Source: Longispora sp047121295 (GTDB taxonomy: Bacteria > Actinomycetota > Actinomycetes > Mycobacteriales > Micromonosporaceae). Taken from it: a stretch of DNA of 64,000 nucleotides. Location of the stretch: the NCBI RefSeq assembly GCF_047121295.1, contig NZ_CP139447.1, forward strand, positions 2,976,001-3,040,000, given 5' to 3'. Shown piece by piece: positions 23,177 to 32,013 of the stretch; the stretch's first letter is position 1; each line of letters opens with the position of its first letter. The notes under the pieces were generated by a model. The model did no database searches, was not told the origin of the DNA, and was given only the letters and a program-made list of their open reading frames with translations. The translations under genes and the position numbers were made by a program.

Positions 23177-24730
23177 CTAGCTGAGCGTGAGTGCGGTGTC
23201 GTCGATGACGAACGACGTCTGGAGCGAGGAGTCCTCCACGCCGGTGAACTTGATGGTCACCGTCTGCCCCGCGAACGACGAGACGTCGAAGCTGCGCAGG
23301 ACGTACCCGGCGGCGGCGTTGACGTTGCTGTACGTCGCCAGGGTGGTGGAGCCGGCCTGCACGGTGAGCTTGTCGTAGGCGGTGCTACCGGTCTCGCCGG
23401 TGTCGATGTGCAGGTAGAAGCTCAGGGTGGCGTGGCAGCCGGCCTGGATGGCCACGGACTGCGACAGGGTGTCGGTGTGGGCGCTGCCGTATCCGTTGAG
23501 CCACGCCTTGTAGGAGCCGGCGTGCGCGGGCTGGCTGGTGCCGTTGTCGATCACGCCGGACGACGCCGTCCAGGACGCCGCGCCGGACTCGAAGCCCGGG
23601 TTGAGCAGCTTCTGGCCGGAGCACGTGCCGGTGCCCGTGACCGTCCACGTGAACGTGGTCGAGCCGCTGGCGTTGGTGGTGTCCTTGGCGGTGACGGTCA
23701 CCGAGTACGTGCCGGCGGCGGTCGCGGTGCCCGTGATCAGGCCGCTGGAGCTGATGGACAGGCCGGTCGGCAGGCCGGTGGCCGTGAACGTCAGGGTCTG
23801 CCCCGGCGCGGAGTCGGTGGCCGTGATCTGCTTCGAGACGGCGGTGCCCTGGGCGGTGGTCTGGCTGCCCGGGTTGGTCACGGTGACTGTGTTGCCCGGG
23901 GTGCTGGCGCCGGTGAGCAGACAGCCGGCGACCGTCAGGTCGAGCATCCGCGACGAGTTGACGCAGGTGCTGAACCAGTACACCTGCTGGCCGTAGCTCT
24001 GGCCCTGGGTGTAGGTGACGTTGCCGGCCGCGTCGACCTCGCACGGGTTGTTCAGCGTGCAGCGCGCGCCGTCGTCGTTACCGGTGTTGTTGACCCCGAC
24101 CACGGTCCGGCTGGAGTCGAGGATCGGCGAGCCGGAGGTGCCGTGCGTGGTGTTGCAGCCGGTGTTGTACCGGATGGAGTCCTTCCACGTCCAGGCGTCC
24201 TCCTTCAGCTGGTACACGAAGCCGTTGATGTTGCACGACCACGTCTGCTTCCAGTACCCGGACGGGATCGTCATCGCGATCCCGTCGGCCGGGTGGCTCG
24301 CGGCGATCGTCATCGGAGAGACGCCGAAGCTGCTCTGGACCTGGGCGATGGTCTGGTTCAGCCGGTACAGCGAGACGTCGGTGCCGGTCATCGTCGCGTA
24401 GATCAGCAGGTCCGCCCGGACGGTGCCGAGCGAGCCGCCCGAGTCGTTGAGCAGCGTGCCCGACCGGGTGCTGGCCTTGTTCTGCAGGACGACGCCCGCG
24501 CCGGGCATCCCGCCCTCGTAGCAGTGCCCGTTCGTCAGCATCATCGCCCGGTCGGTGTCCGCCGAGGTCGGGAACTTCACCAGGGACGCCGAGCAGTTGC
24601 TCAGCGCGATGGTCGCGTTCAGCCCGGTGGCCTGGATGCTCGGGGCGGCCGTCGCCGGGGCGGCGCTCCCGGCGACCACGGCCGCCGCGAGCAGGACCGC
24701 ACCGAGACCGGTGACGAGTCGTTTGCGCAT
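23177..24730 (-). CDS. Secreted trypsin-like serine protease with Ig-like and C-terminal binding domains
   Basis: 517 residues with a Sec signal peptide (cleavage after TATAA, near 29). The protease domain has His in TNGHCYEG, Asp in TGTDVSLYRL and Ser in HGTSGSPIL, the S1 triad order, with several disulfide cysteines. A putative Ig domain (TVTNPGSQTTAQGTAVSKQI to TWTVTG) and a C-terminal beta-sandwich starting LLNPGFESGAASWTAS, which looks like a carbohydrate- or protein-binding module, follow. GGAG lies five bases before ATG. It acts outside the cell. Confidence 0.85.
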   Translation of the reverse strand: MRKRLVTGLGAVLLAAAVVAGSAAPATAAPSIQATGLNATIALSNCSASLVKFPTSADTDRAMMLTNGHCYEGGMPGAGVVLQNKASTRSGTLLNDSGGSLGTVRADLLIYATMTGTDVSLYRLNQTIAQVQSSFGVSPMTIAASHPADGIAMTIPSGYWKQTWSCNINGFVYQLKEDAWTWKDSIRYNTGCNTTHGTSGSPILDSSRTVVGVNNTGNDDGARCTLNNPCEVDAAGNVTYTQGQSYGQQVYWFSTCVNSSRMLDLTVAGCLLTGASTPGNTVTVTNPGSQTTAQGTAVSKQITATDSAPGQTLTFTATGLPTGLSISSSGLITGTATAAGTYSVTVTAKDTTNASGSTTFTWTVTGTGTCSGQKLLNPGFESGAASWTASSGVIDNGTSQPAHAGSYKAWLNGYGSAHTDTLSQSVAIQAGCHATLSFYLHIDTGETGSTAYDKLTVQAGSTTLATYSNVNAAAGYVLRSFDVSSFAGQTVTIKFTGVEDSSLQTSFVIDDTALTLS

Positions 24731-24861
24731 GGAAACTCCATGTGTTGAGGGGTGACAGTGGACAGTCGCCCACCAAGTGATAGGCAGCCGTCGATGGCAC
24801 TGTACTAGTTAATGGTCGTTCAGGGGGCGCGTCTGACACGTCACCCGCCGAGGGCGGCGGC

Positions 24862-25785
24862 TCACCCGCCGAGCGCGGCGGCGAGCTCGTCGCGGCCGTG
24901 GGTGCCCGTCTTGCGGTACAGCGCCCGCAGGTGGTCGTTCACCGTGTACTGCGACAGCTCCAGCCGGCGCGCGATGCCCCGGGCGGGCAGCCCGTCGAGC
25001 ACGAGCCGGAGGACCGCGCCCTCCCGGGGCGTGATGCCGTACCACGCGACGACGGCCGGCAGCAGCACCCCGCCGGACGCCGGCCCGACCGTGACCGCCA
25101 CCTCGCCCGGCGGGCCCCCGTCGAGGGGCTGGGCGTGCACGGCCATCCAGCCGTGCGCCGTGGGCGCCCGGGTCAGCGCCGGCCCGGTGCCCCGCCGCGC
25201 CGCGTGCACCAGGTTCCACAGCGGACCGAACAGGTCCTCGTCGGTCCGCGCGTCGGGCACCAGGACGCCCAGCGCCGCCCGGGTGCCGGGGGTGGCCCGG
25301 ACCGTGTCGTCGGCCCCGACGAGGACGACGGCCGGCGCCGGCCCGCCCCGGCCAGCCGTCAGCGGCCGGTCGGCCACGAACCGCCGCACGGCCACGCCCA
25401 GCGCCCCGGACAGCCCCCCGGCCCGGGCCTCCTCGGTGGGGGAGAACCCCCGGCCGCGCAGCAGGACCAGCTCACCCCACAGCACGCCGCCGTGCCGGGC
25501 CGCGATCCGCAGCGCGGCGCCGAAGCCCTCGGCGGCCATCGTGCGGTGCAGCTCCGCGCTGTACCGGCCGGCGCCCACCGCCAGCACCGGCCGGCCGTCG
25601 TCCCACGGGCCGGCCGGCTCCTCGACCGCCAGTTGCCGGCGGGCCCGGGCGCTGTACGCGCGCTCGTGGGCGAGGAAGCAGCCCGCGCCGGTGACGGGGT
25701 CGAGCCCGAGGAGCAGGTACCCGTCGTGCGGGATGTGCCGGCCCACCCGGTCGGACAGTTCGGCACCCAGCTCCGCGACGCTCAT
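24862..25785 (-). CDS. LuxR-family transcriptional regulator
   Basis: 307 residues. The C-terminal GerE helix-turn-helix reads YGITPREGAVLRLVLDGLPARGIARRLELSQYTVNDHLRALYRKTG. The N-terminal 230 residues look like a GAF-type sensor (HDGYLLLGLDPVTGAGCFLAHERAY) without P-loop motifs, so this is not a LAL regulator. It is divergent from the amidase gene at 25889, 103 bases away, which may be its target. ATG 25785 has no evident Shine-Dalgarno. Confidence 0.82.
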   Translation of the reverse strand: MSVAELGAELSDRVGRHIPHDGYLLLGLDPVTGAGCFLAHERAYSARARRQLAVEEPAGPWDDGRPVLAVGAGRYSAELHRTMAAEGFGAALRIAARHGGVLWGELVLLRGRGFSPTEEARAGGLSGALGVAVRRFVADRPLTAGRGGPAPAVVLVGADDTVRATPGTRAALGVLVPDARTDEDLFGPLWNLVHAARRGTGPALTRAPTAHGWMAVHAQPLDGGPPGEVAVTVGPASGGVLLPAVVAWYGITPREGAVLRLVLDGLPARGIARRLELSQYTVNDHLRALYRKTGTHGRDELAAALGG

Positions 25786-25888
25786 GGGGCCGAGTCTGCC
25801 CCCGCGCAACCCCCGAAGTCTCGGGATTTCCGCCCGGGGCGCGCCGGCCGAGGATCACCATGGGGAACCGCCCCACGGAGGGAGACCT

Positions 25889-27307
25889 GTGAAACCGCAC
25901 GAGTACGCCCGGCACGACGCCCTCGGCCTGCGCGACCTGATCAGAGCGGGCGAGGTGTCCGCCGCCGAGGTCGAGGCCGCCGCCCGGGCCGCGCTGGAGT
26001 CCGCCGACGCCCGGCTCAACGGCCTGGCGCTGCCGCTGTTCGAGCCGGCGCTCGCGCACGCCGCCGACGGGCCGCTGGCCGGGGTGCCGTTCCTGATCAA
26101 GGACGGCGGGCCGTTCGCGGAAGGGGTGCCGTTCTTCGTCGGCAGCCGGGCGGTGCCCGGACCGCGCGCGCACCACGACACCGACCTGATGGGCCGGTTC
26201 CGGTCCGCCGGGCTCGTCACGCTGGGCCTGACGACCGTGCCCGAGATGCTGCTCAGCTTCGCGACCGAGTCCGCGCGGTACGGCGTCACCCGCAACCCGT
26301 GGGACCCGGCGCGCGGCGCGGGCGGCTCCAGCGGGGGAGCCGCCGCGCTGGTCGCCGCCGGGGCGGTGCCGCTGGCGCACGGCAACGACGGGGCGGGCTC
26401 GCTGCGGGTACCCGCCTCGTGCTGCGGCCTGGTCGGGCTCAAGCCGAGCCGGGGCCGGGTGCCGGTCGGGCCGGACGCCGGGGAGGTGCTGTTCGGGATG
26501 TCGTGCGAGTTCGGACTGACCCGCACCGTGCGCGACGCGGCGGCCCTCCTCGACGCGGTGGCCGGGCCGGCGCCGGGCGACCGGTACGCCGCCCCCACCC
26601 CCGCCGGCCCGTACGCCGACGAGGTCGGCGCGGACCCCGGCCGGCTCCGGGTCGCGGTGACCACGGCCGCCTGGTCGGGCGTCGCCGTCGACCCCGAGGT
26701 GGCCGCCGCCACCGAGCGGGTCGGCCGGGTGCTGGAGGGGATGGGCCACCACGTGGAGGCCGCCGGACCGGCCGTGGACTGGGAGGCCGTGATGGCCGCG
26801 CACGCCCTGGAGGGGATGGCGTCCGGGGCGATGATGCTGATGGCCCCGAGGCCGCCGGACCCGGCCCTGATGGAGGCCGTGTCCCGACGGGTCCTGGCCG
26901 ACACGGCCGCCGCCACCGCGCTGGACCTGATCGCCGGCCTCGACGCGCAGAACGGGGTGACCAGGGCGGTCGGCGCGTTCCTCACCGGCCACGACGTCCT
27001 CGTCACCCCGACCCTGGGCCAGCTGCCGGCCCCGCACGGCACCCTCCGCTACGACGACCCGGCGCACACGGTCCGCACGTGGCTGGACTCGGTGTTCGCC
27101 TACGGCCCGTTCACCGGCCTGTTCAACATCACCGGCCACCCGGCGGTCAGCCTGCCGCTGGGGGAGAGCGCCGGCGGCCTGCCGATCGGGGTGCAGCTCG
27201 TCGCCGGCTACGGCCGCGAGGACGTGCTGTTCCGGGTCGCCGCCCGCCTGGAGGAGGCCCTCCCGTGGCGCGCCCGCCGCCCCCAGGTGCACGCGGGCCA
27301 CCCCTAA
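25889..27307 (+). CDS. Amidase signature family hydrolase
   Basis: 472 residues. The Ser-cisSer-Lys triad of the amidase signature family is visible: Lys in VPFLIKDGG, cis-Ser in RGAGGSSGGAAALV and the nucleophile in GNDGAGSLRVPAS. The family hydrolyses amide bonds (for example indoleacetamide, nicotinamide, peptide amides); the substrate here is unknown. GGAGGGAGACCT precedes GTG 25889. Its stop overlaps the stop of the convergent CYTH gene by four bases, so there is no room for a terminator between them. Confidence 0.87.
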   Translation: MKPHEYARHDALGLRDLIRAGEVSAAEVEAAARAALESADARLNGLALPLFEPALAHAADGPLAGVPFLIKDGGPFAEGVPFFVGSRAVPGPRAHHDTDLMGRFRSAGLVTLGLTTVPEMLLSFATESARYGVTRNPWDPARGAGGSSGGAAALVAAGAVPLAHGNDGAGSLRVPASCCGLVGLKPSRGRVPVGPDAGEVLFGMSCEFGLTRTVRDAAALLDAVAGPAPGDRYAAPTPAGPYADEVGADPGRLRVAVTTAAWSGVAVDPEVAAATERVGRVLEGMGHHVEAAGPAVDWEAVMAAHALEGMASGAMMLMAPRPPDPALMEAVSRRVLADTAAATALDLIAGLDAQNGVTRAVGAFLTGHDVLVTPTLGQLPAPHGTLRYDDPAHTVRTWLDSVFAYGPFTGLFNITGHPAVSLPLGESAGGLPIGVQLVAGYGREDVLFRVAARLEEALPWRARRPQVHAGHP

Positions 27308-27873
27308 CGAGAGGGCCGCTGCGCCGCCACGAGATCGACGTAGTACTCCTCGGTGACGTCTTCCGGCGGGATCCCGAGGTCCCTCAGCACCTGGTCCACG
27401 GCCGCCAGCGCCTCCGGGACCCCGTCGGCCCTGGAATCCAGGACCGTCTCGACCTCGATGTACGTCGGCTCCAGCTCGGGCACCCGGACGACGGTCGCGA
27501 GGATGTCCCTGCCGTTCACCGTGAACCGGAAGTTGTCGCAGTGCTTCTCGTAGGCGATCGTGTGCCCCAGCCCGAGACCGGCGAGGATCGTGTCCATCAT
27601 CTCCGGGTCGGAGACCTCGGTCTCGAACTCGGGCATGGCCGTGCTGTCGATCATCGAGCCCTTGTAGGTGAGCACCGCGCGGCTGGTGCCGTCCGCGCGT
27701 TCGATGACCCGCAACCGCAGTTCTCTGCGGCCGTCGCGCTCCAACATCCGGTCAGCCGAGTCGTAGTAGACGTCCTGGTAGGTGCTGGACTCCCCGACGG
27801 CCCAGGCGCTGAGCCTGGCGCGGACCTCGTCGGCGTCGCGGACGACCGCCGTGCGTTCGACCTCGATCGGCAT
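27304..27873 (-). CDS. CYTH-domain protein
   Basis: 189 residues of the CYTH (CyaB/thiamine-triphosphatase) tunnel fold: it begins IEVERTAVV with the ExExK-like acidic strand, has YQDVYYDSADRMLERDGRRELRLRVIE, an RAVLTYKGS strand, and late FEFETEV-like and YIEVETVLD strands. Such enzymes act on triphosphates or cyclise ATP using a metal. The first motif reads I-E-V-E-R rather than E-x-E-x-K, so activity is uncertain. GGAGGAGACCC precedes ATG 27873. Confidence 0.82.
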   Translation of the reverse strand: MPIEVERTAVVRDADEVRARLSAWAVGESSTYQDVYYDSADRMLERDGRRELRLRVIERADGTSRAVLTYKGSMIDSTAMPEFETEVSDPEMMDTILAGLGLGHTIAYEKHCDNFRFTVNGRDILATVVRVPELEPTYIEVETVLDSRADGVPEALAAVDQVLRDLGIPPEDVTEEYYVDLVAAQRPSR

Positions 27874-27909
27874 GGGTCTCCTCCAGATGGTCAGACGGTG
27901 CGGACAGAC

Positions 27910-27952
27910 AAACCCCATCATGGGTTACGGCGACACCTGCCCCGGTCCTCAC
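27910..27952 (+). repeat. GGTTACGG element, copy 4
   Basis: AACCC (27911-27915), loop CATCAT, GGGTT (27922-27926), then ACGGCGACACCTGCCCCGG: the best consensus copy. It is upstream of the CYTH gene (opposite strand) and left of the XRE/DUF397 island; copy 5 lies at the other side of that island in the opposite orientation. Confidence 0.85.
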
Positions 27953-27987
27953 GGTCTCCCACCTCCCCGGAAGGAGGCGGACGACCG

Positions 27988-28024
27988 CCGGCGCCCCGGC
28001 CCATCGAAGGGGCCGGGGCGCCGG
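27988..28024 (-). terminator. Hairpin after the small-gene pair
   Basis: CCGGCGCCCCGGCCC (27988-28002) and GGGCCGGGGCGCCGG (28010-28024) make a perfect 15-bp stem, four bases past the stop of the gene at 28028. Confidence 0.8.
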
Positions 28025-28027
28025 TGA

Positions 28028-28267
28028 TCAGTGGTTCGGCGCGGCCGGGAGATAGGCCGCCCAGTCGTCGGACCCGGACAGGGTCTCGGCGCGCCGCATC
28101 GTGTGGAACTCGCCGGCGAAACTGGCGCACGGCACGGGCCTGACCCGGGCCTTCGCCAGCGACGTGAACCCCGAAAGCTGCTCCCGGGTGAACCGGGCCC
28201 GCGACAGGCGCTCGTCCGCGCACGCGGGCGCGGTGCACTCGGGAGCCCGGTTCAGCGGCGCGCTCAC
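28028..28267 (-). CDS. Small hypothetical protein (79 residues)
   Basis: GTG 28267 overlaps the stop of the upstream gene as GTGA, so the pair is coupled. The sequence has three cysteines (PECTAPACADERLS, VPCASF) and a basic middle (RARFTREQLSGFTSLAKARVRP). No family recognised. It belongs to an operon divergent from the XRE regulator at 28801, and small proteins in that place are often controlled by the regulator. Confidence 0.6.
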   Translation of the reverse strand: MSAPLNRAPECTAPACADERLSRARFTREQLSGFTSLAKARVRPVPCASFAGEFHTMRRAETLSGSDDWAAYLPAAPNH

Positions 28268-28551
28268 GACAGCCAGGCGTTCTCGAAGACGAGCTCCGCG
28301 AAGGCCTCCTTCGTGTCCGGGCGCTCCAGGTCGAGTGTGGTGTAGGCGTGCAGCACCATCAGCCGGTCGATGCCGGCCCGGTTCATGATGACCCGACACC
28401 CGGCTGGCGCATCCGGGCCGGCGCTGAAGCCGATGTTGCCCTCGTCGTCGACGAACAGGATGGCGTCGAGCGCGCCGGGGCCGAACGCGTCGGTGAAGCT
28501 GCTGATCTTCTCCGCGAGATCCTTGATTTGTCTCGGCTGAGCCTTGAGCAT
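28264..28551 (-). CDS. Small hypothetical protein (95 residues)
   Basis: Starts MLKAQPRQIKDLAEKISSFTDAFGPGALDAILFVDDEGNIGF, an amphipathic helix then strands; later LERPDTKEAFAELVFENAWLS. No signal peptide or membrane helix. AAGGGATGTCCCC precedes ATG 28551. Translationally coupled to the 79-residue gene. Function unknown; the divergent DUF5753/DUF397 neighbours suggest a small regulatory or toxin-like module, which is inference only. Confidence 0.6.
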   Translation of the reverse strand: MLKAQPRQIKDLAEKISSFTDAFGPGALDAILFVDDEGNIGFSAGPDAPAGCRVIMNRAGIDRLMVLHAYTTLDLERPDTKEAFAELVFENAWLS

Positions 28552-28743
28552 GGGGACATCCCTTCGGGGTCGAGGGGGCAGGGCGATCGCCGTGCGGGCA
28601 GTCCCTGCCCCCTGCTTTGTGGTCGGCGCACGGCCGTCTCGTGCCCACCGGCTTCTCCCGACAAGCCCCGCTTCCGCAGCAGAACCCGCCCGGCCTATCA
28701 CCATGGGTGATCTTGGCAGTGCCGTCCGTATTTGTCTTGGGTA

Positions 28744-28793
28744 CAGAATGATGAGTTCGCATTCTGGTGTCAATATCGGACACTCGGTAATCT
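28744..28793 (+). promoter_or_regulatory. Operators and leaderless promoter of the XRE regulator
   Basis: Two inverted repeats precede the gene: CAGAATG (28744-28750) / CATTCTG (28760-28766), and GTGTC (28767-28771) / GACAC (28779-28783). TAATCT (28788-28793) stands seven bases before ATG 28801, giving a leaderless mRNA. The sites also face the divergent small genes. The stretch is much more AT-rich than its surroundings. Confidence 0.55.
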
Positions 28794-28800
28794 GTTGGTC

Positions 28801-29661
28801 ATGCCGACAATCAACGCCCGCAGGTTGGCCGTGAAGCTGACGAAGCTCCGGGAGCGCAACGGCTGGACGCAGCGCGAGGTCTGCGCGGCGCTCGGCATGG
28901 GCCCCGCGTCGATCACCCGCTACGAGCGCGCCGAGGGCCAGCCCAAGCTGCGCGACCTCCGGACGATGCTCGCCCACTACGGAGCCACGGAGGAGGAACG
29001 TTGCCTCCTCGAAAGCCTCCGGCTGCGCGCTCGGGAGAAGGGTTGGTGGGCGGCCGAGCCGTTCGTGGGCGAGATCTCGCCCAGCTATGAGATGTATTGC
29101 TCACTGGAACTCGACGCCCTGCGAATCGAGAAGTTCAGCCCGATCGTCGTGCACGGACCACTCCAGACCGACGCCTACGCGATGAGTCTGAAGGAGAGCT
29201 TCGCTGTCGGGTCGGACGTCCGAGCGACGGGTTCCGATCTGCGGGTTGAGCGATGGAAAGCGCTGGAGAGTCGACACCCCAAGCCTGACCTGACGGTGTT
29301 TGTCGACGAGTCCGTATTGCGGCGGACCGTGGGCAGCCCAGAGGTCATGATTGAGCAGTTGCACCATCTCGCGGCCCTGCCTGAGTGGGTCACGTTGCGC
29401 GTCCTGCCGATGGCCGGACCGGTCGTGTCGGCGATGTGCACCTTCACGATGTTCTTCCTGGACGCAGGGGACGCTGTGGCTGTGGATGAGGGCACCGTGG
29501 CTCAGATGTACTACGAAAATCATGACCAGATCGATCGGTTCAAGGTGAGACTGGATCGTGCGGCACACTTGGCCTACAGCGGTGACGAGTCGCGGGACGT
29601 CATCCTCGACATGGTGAAGGTGTTCGAGCGTCATGGATCTGGTTTTCCGCAAGTCAAGTAA
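28801..29661 (+). CDS. XRE-family regulator with DUF5753 (Scr1-type)
   Basis: 286 residues. N-terminal helix-turn-helix: LTKLRERNGWTQREVCAALGMGPASITRYERAEGQPK. The C-terminal 190 residues match DUF5753 (IVVHGPLQTDAYAMSLKES, RVERWKALES, DESVLRRTVGSPEVMIEQLHHLAAL, VTLRVLPM), the common partner of DUF397 proteins in actinomycetes, where such pairs act like antitoxin/toxin or developmental switches. Codon use is distinctly less GC-rich at third positions (many A/T-ending codons) than neighbouring genes, which suggests transfer. It overlaps the DUF397 gene by 29 bases. Confidence 0.88.
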   Translation: MPTINARRLAVKLTKLRERNGWTQREVCAALGMGPASITRYERAEGQPKLRDLRTMLAHYGATEEERCLLESLRLRAREKGWWAAEPFVGEISPSYEMYCSLELDALRIEKFSPIVVHGPLQTDAYAMSLKESFAVGSDVRATGSDLRVERWKALESRHPKPDLTVFVDESVLRRTVGSPEVMIEQLHHLAALPEWVTLRVLPMAGPVVSAMCTFTMFFLDAGDAVAVDEGTVAQMYYENHDQIDRFKVRLDRAAHLAYSGDESRDVILDMVKVFERHGSGFPQVK

Positions 29662-29818
29662 GTCGACCGATGCGCCAGACTGCGTCGAGGTGGCCTGGGA
29701 CGACGCCGGGCGGGCGTACGTGCGGGACAGCAAGGACGTGACCGGTCCGGTCCTGGAAGGCTTCGCCCCGGGCGAGTGGGCCGCGTTCACCCGTGCGATC
29801 AAGGCCGGCGAGCTGTAG
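29633..29818 (+). CDS. DUF397 protein
   Basis: 61 residues: FRKSSKSTDAPDCVEVAW, then YVRDSKDVTGPVLEGFAPGEWAAFTRAIKAGEL, a textbook DUF397 domain. These small proteins accompany XRE/DUF5753 regulators and can be toxic or activate when free; the partner here is immediately upstream and overlapping. The overlap implies coupled translation and a fixed ratio. Confidence 0.88.
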   Translation: MDLVFRKSSKSTDAPDCVEVAWDDAGRAYVRDSKDVTGPVLEGFAPGEWAAFTRAIKAGEL

Positions 29819-29827
29819 CCGGGTGAG

Positions 29828-29855
29828 CGGGAGCCCCACCTCGGTAGGGCTCCCG
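29828..29855 (+). terminator. Hairpin after the DUF397 gene
   Basis: CGGGAGCCC (29828-29836) and GGGCTCCCG (29847-29855), 9-bp stem, 10-base loop, nine bases after the stop codon. Confidence 0.65.
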
Positions 29856-29860
29856 TCGGG

Positions 29861-29910
29861 CCGGTGGAGCCCGGGGCAGGTGTCGCCGTAACCCTCGAAA
29901 GGGGTTGATC
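29861..29910 (-). repeat. GGTTACGG element, copy 5
   Basis: Minus strand, beginning two bases after the acetyltransferase stop. AACCC-loop-GGGTT with loop CTTTCGA, then ACGGCGACACCTGCCCCGGG and CTCCACCGG. It faces copy 4 in inverted orientation across the XRE/DUF397 island. Confidence 0.85.
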
Positions 29911-29912
29911 TT

Positions 29913-30410
29913 TCACACGAGTGTGCTGCGGCGTTCCAGGAGGAGGACGTCGCGCCAGCGGTCGCCGTGACGGCCCATCCGCTCGCGGACCCCCACCACC
30001 CGGAACCCGGCCCGCTCGTGCAGCGCGAGGCTGGCCGTGTTCTCCGGGAACACGCCGGCCTGGATGGTCCAGATCCCGGCGGCCTCCGTCGAGGCGATCA
30101 GCGCGGCCAGCAGCGCCCGGCCGACGCCCCGGCCCGCGCCGGACGGGTGGACGTAGACGCCGTGCTCGACGACGCCCGCGTACACCGGGCGGGCCGAGGT
30201 GCGGGCCGCCGCGATCCAGCCGAGGACCGTGCCGGCGGCGTCCACGGCGACGAACCGGTGGTCGGGGAGCCGGGCGGCGTCGAACGCGGCCCAGCCCGGG
30301 GCGGCGGACTCGAAGCTGGCGTCGCCGGAGTCGATGCCCGCCTGGAAGATCGCCAGCACGGCGTCGGCGTCGGCGGGGACCATCGGCCGCACGGTCACGT
30401 GATCGCTCAT
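29913..30410 (-). CDS. GNAT N-acetyltransferase (phosphinothricin-acetyltransferase-like)
   Basis: 165 residues. IRPMVPADADAVLAIFQAGIDSGDASFES and the end NTASLALHERAGFRVVGVRERMG...RWRDVLLLER follow the PAT/MnaT branch of the GNAT fold. The acetyl-CoA loop is VHPSGAGRGVGRALL (the R/Q-x-x-G-x-G/A motif). The family acetylates amino-acid analogues such as phosphinothricin or methionine sulfone, or amines; specificity cannot be set by eye. Confidence 0.85.
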   Translation of the reverse strand: MSDHVTVRPMVPADADAVLAIFQAGIDSGDASFESAAPGWAAFDAARLPDHRFVAVDAAGTVLGWIAAARTSARPVYAGVVEHGVYVHPSGAGRGVGRALLAALIASTEAAGIWTIQAGVFPENTASLALHERAGFRVVGVRERMGRHGDRWRDVLLLERRSTLV

Positions 30411-30524
30411 TTTCACACCGTGCCACAGAAACTCCGGTACCCCGGATCCGCCCGGTTGAAAGGGGCTGTTCGGTGGGGATTGTCCGCACATAGTGTCGCG
30501 CCGTTACCCCTCGGAAGGAGAACG

Positions 30525-31733
30525 GTGAGCACATCAGCACGCGTCAGCGCCCTGGTCGGCCTCGCGGTCGCCGCGGCGCTCGTCCCCCTCACGGCGCTCG
30601 GCGCCACACCCCCGGTCGGCGACGCGGTCACGCCCGAGTCGCAGTACGTGACCGCCCCGCAGGGCATCGTCGGCGGCAGCACCGCGCACGTGGCCGACTA
30701 CCCCTATGTCATCCTCGGCACCCGGGCCGGCGGCCCCCGACCCCAGGGCGCCTCGTGCACCGGCTCGGTCGTCGCGCCCCGGAAGATCCTGATCGCCGCG
30801 CACTGCAAGTACGCCGACGGGGACAAGCGGTTCCTCTACGGCCTGGACAACTTCGCCGACCCGTCGGGCGGTACGTGGGTCGAGGTCGTCGACTACAAGG
30901 CGCACCCCAACTACAACTCCAACAACGGCTGGCAGACCGGCTGGGACGTCGCCGTCGTCACCGTGGACCGCGACATCCCGGTGCCGGCCGGCTACCGCTA
31001 TCCCCGGGTCGCCGGCTCGAACGACGCCGCGCTCACGGCGGTCGGAAAGACGATCCACTTCGTCGGGTACGGCCGGATCAGCCTCGACGAGAACACCAGC
31101 AGCATCCTCAAGCAGGCCGACTTCCCCATCGTCGCCGGCAGCGGCTGCCAGTCCATCCTGCCCAGCTACAACGCCGACTACATGGTCTGCGCCGGCTACC
31201 CGGACGGCCACGACAGCATCTGCCAGGGCGACAGCGGCGGCGGCGCGCTGGTCGACGGGGTGATCGTCGGGGTGTCGTCGTTCGTGAAGACCGGCTGCAA
31301 TGGGCTCGCCGGGTTCGGCCGGCTGACCAACGCGATGGGGGACTGGGCGAACCAGGAGATCAGCGGGACGGGCCCGGGTCCGTCTCCCTCCCCGTCACCG
31401 ACCTCCAGCCCGACCCCGAGCCCGACCTCCAGCCCGACCGGCGGGCCGGGGCAGGCGCCGACCGCGAGCGCCTTCGTGTCCTGTCAGCAGGCCGCGTGCC
31501 AGTTCGACGGGCAGTTCTCCCGGGACCCGGACGGCACGATCGTGGGCTACGCGTGGGCGTTCGGCGACGGGGCCACCGGCACCGGGCGGCTCGTGAACCA
31601 CACGTACCCGGCCCGGGCCGGCAGCTACACCGCCCGGCTCACGGTCACCGACGACTCCGGGCGCACTGGGACGACCACCCGCACGATCAGCTGCCAGCAG
31701 GTGGGCACGTTCCTGTTCTGCCACAGCCTTTGA
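30525..31733 (+). CDS. Secreted trypsin-like protease with PKD domain
   Basis: 402 residues with a Sec signal peptide. A short propeptide ends before IVGGSTAHV, the canonical activation site. Triad: His in IAAHCKYAD, Asp in TGWDVAVV, Ser in CQGDSGGGALVDG. A Pro/Ser/Thr linker (about 285-305) leads to a PKD domain (FDGQFSRDPDGTIVGYAWAFGDGATGTGRLVNHTYP). GGAAGGAGAACG precedes GTG 30525. It is an extracellular protease. Confidence 0.9.
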   Translation: MSTSARVSALVGLAVAAALVPLTALGATPPVGDAVTPESQYVTAPQGIVGGSTAHVADYPYVILGTRAGGPRPQGASCTGSVVAPRKILIAAHCKYADGDKRFLYGLDNFADPSGGTWVEVVDYKAHPNYNSNNGWQTGWDVAVVTVDRDIPVPAGYRYPRVAGSNDAALTAVGKTIHFVGYGRISLDENTSSILKQADFPIVAGSGCQSILPSYNADYMVCAGYPDGHDSICQGDSGGGALVDGVIVGVSSFVKTGCNGLAGFGRLTNAMGDWANQEISGTGPGPSPSPSPTSSPTPSPTSSPTGGPGQAPTASAFVSCQQAACQFDGQFSRDPDGTIVGYAWAFGDGATGTGRLVNHTYPARAGSYTARLTVTDDSGRTGTTTRTISCQQVGTFLFCHSL

Positions 31734-32013
31734 CGGGTACCGGTGCCCGGCCGGCGCGACGACCGCCCGGGCACCGGGGAGCGCCGGTGGCCGGGTGCGC
31801 CGACCGCAAGTGGCCGGTGGTCGGGTTCTCCGGGGCCGGGGCCGGGGCCGGGGCCGCCCGGGGCGCCGGGTAGCGGTCCGGTTCCTCCGGGCCGCCCGCC
31901 GGTCGGCGGGGTGGGCGGCGTCGTCCGGCGGGGGCCGGGCGGGGCCGGGGCGGGTGAGAATGCCGGGCGGCGCACGCGGCGTGCGCCGCCCACCCGCTCC
32001 AGGAGGACACGCC
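31734..32013 (+). other. Noncoding stretch before the MgtC gene, with hairpin
   Basis: No gene found. It holds four copies of GGGGCC near 31831-31858 and a strong hairpin: GGGCGGCGCACG (31965-31976), loop CGG, CGTGCGCCGCCC (31980-31991). The hairpin ends ten bases before an AGGAGG Shine-Dalgarno, so it may belong to the mgtC leader. Confidence 0.5.
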
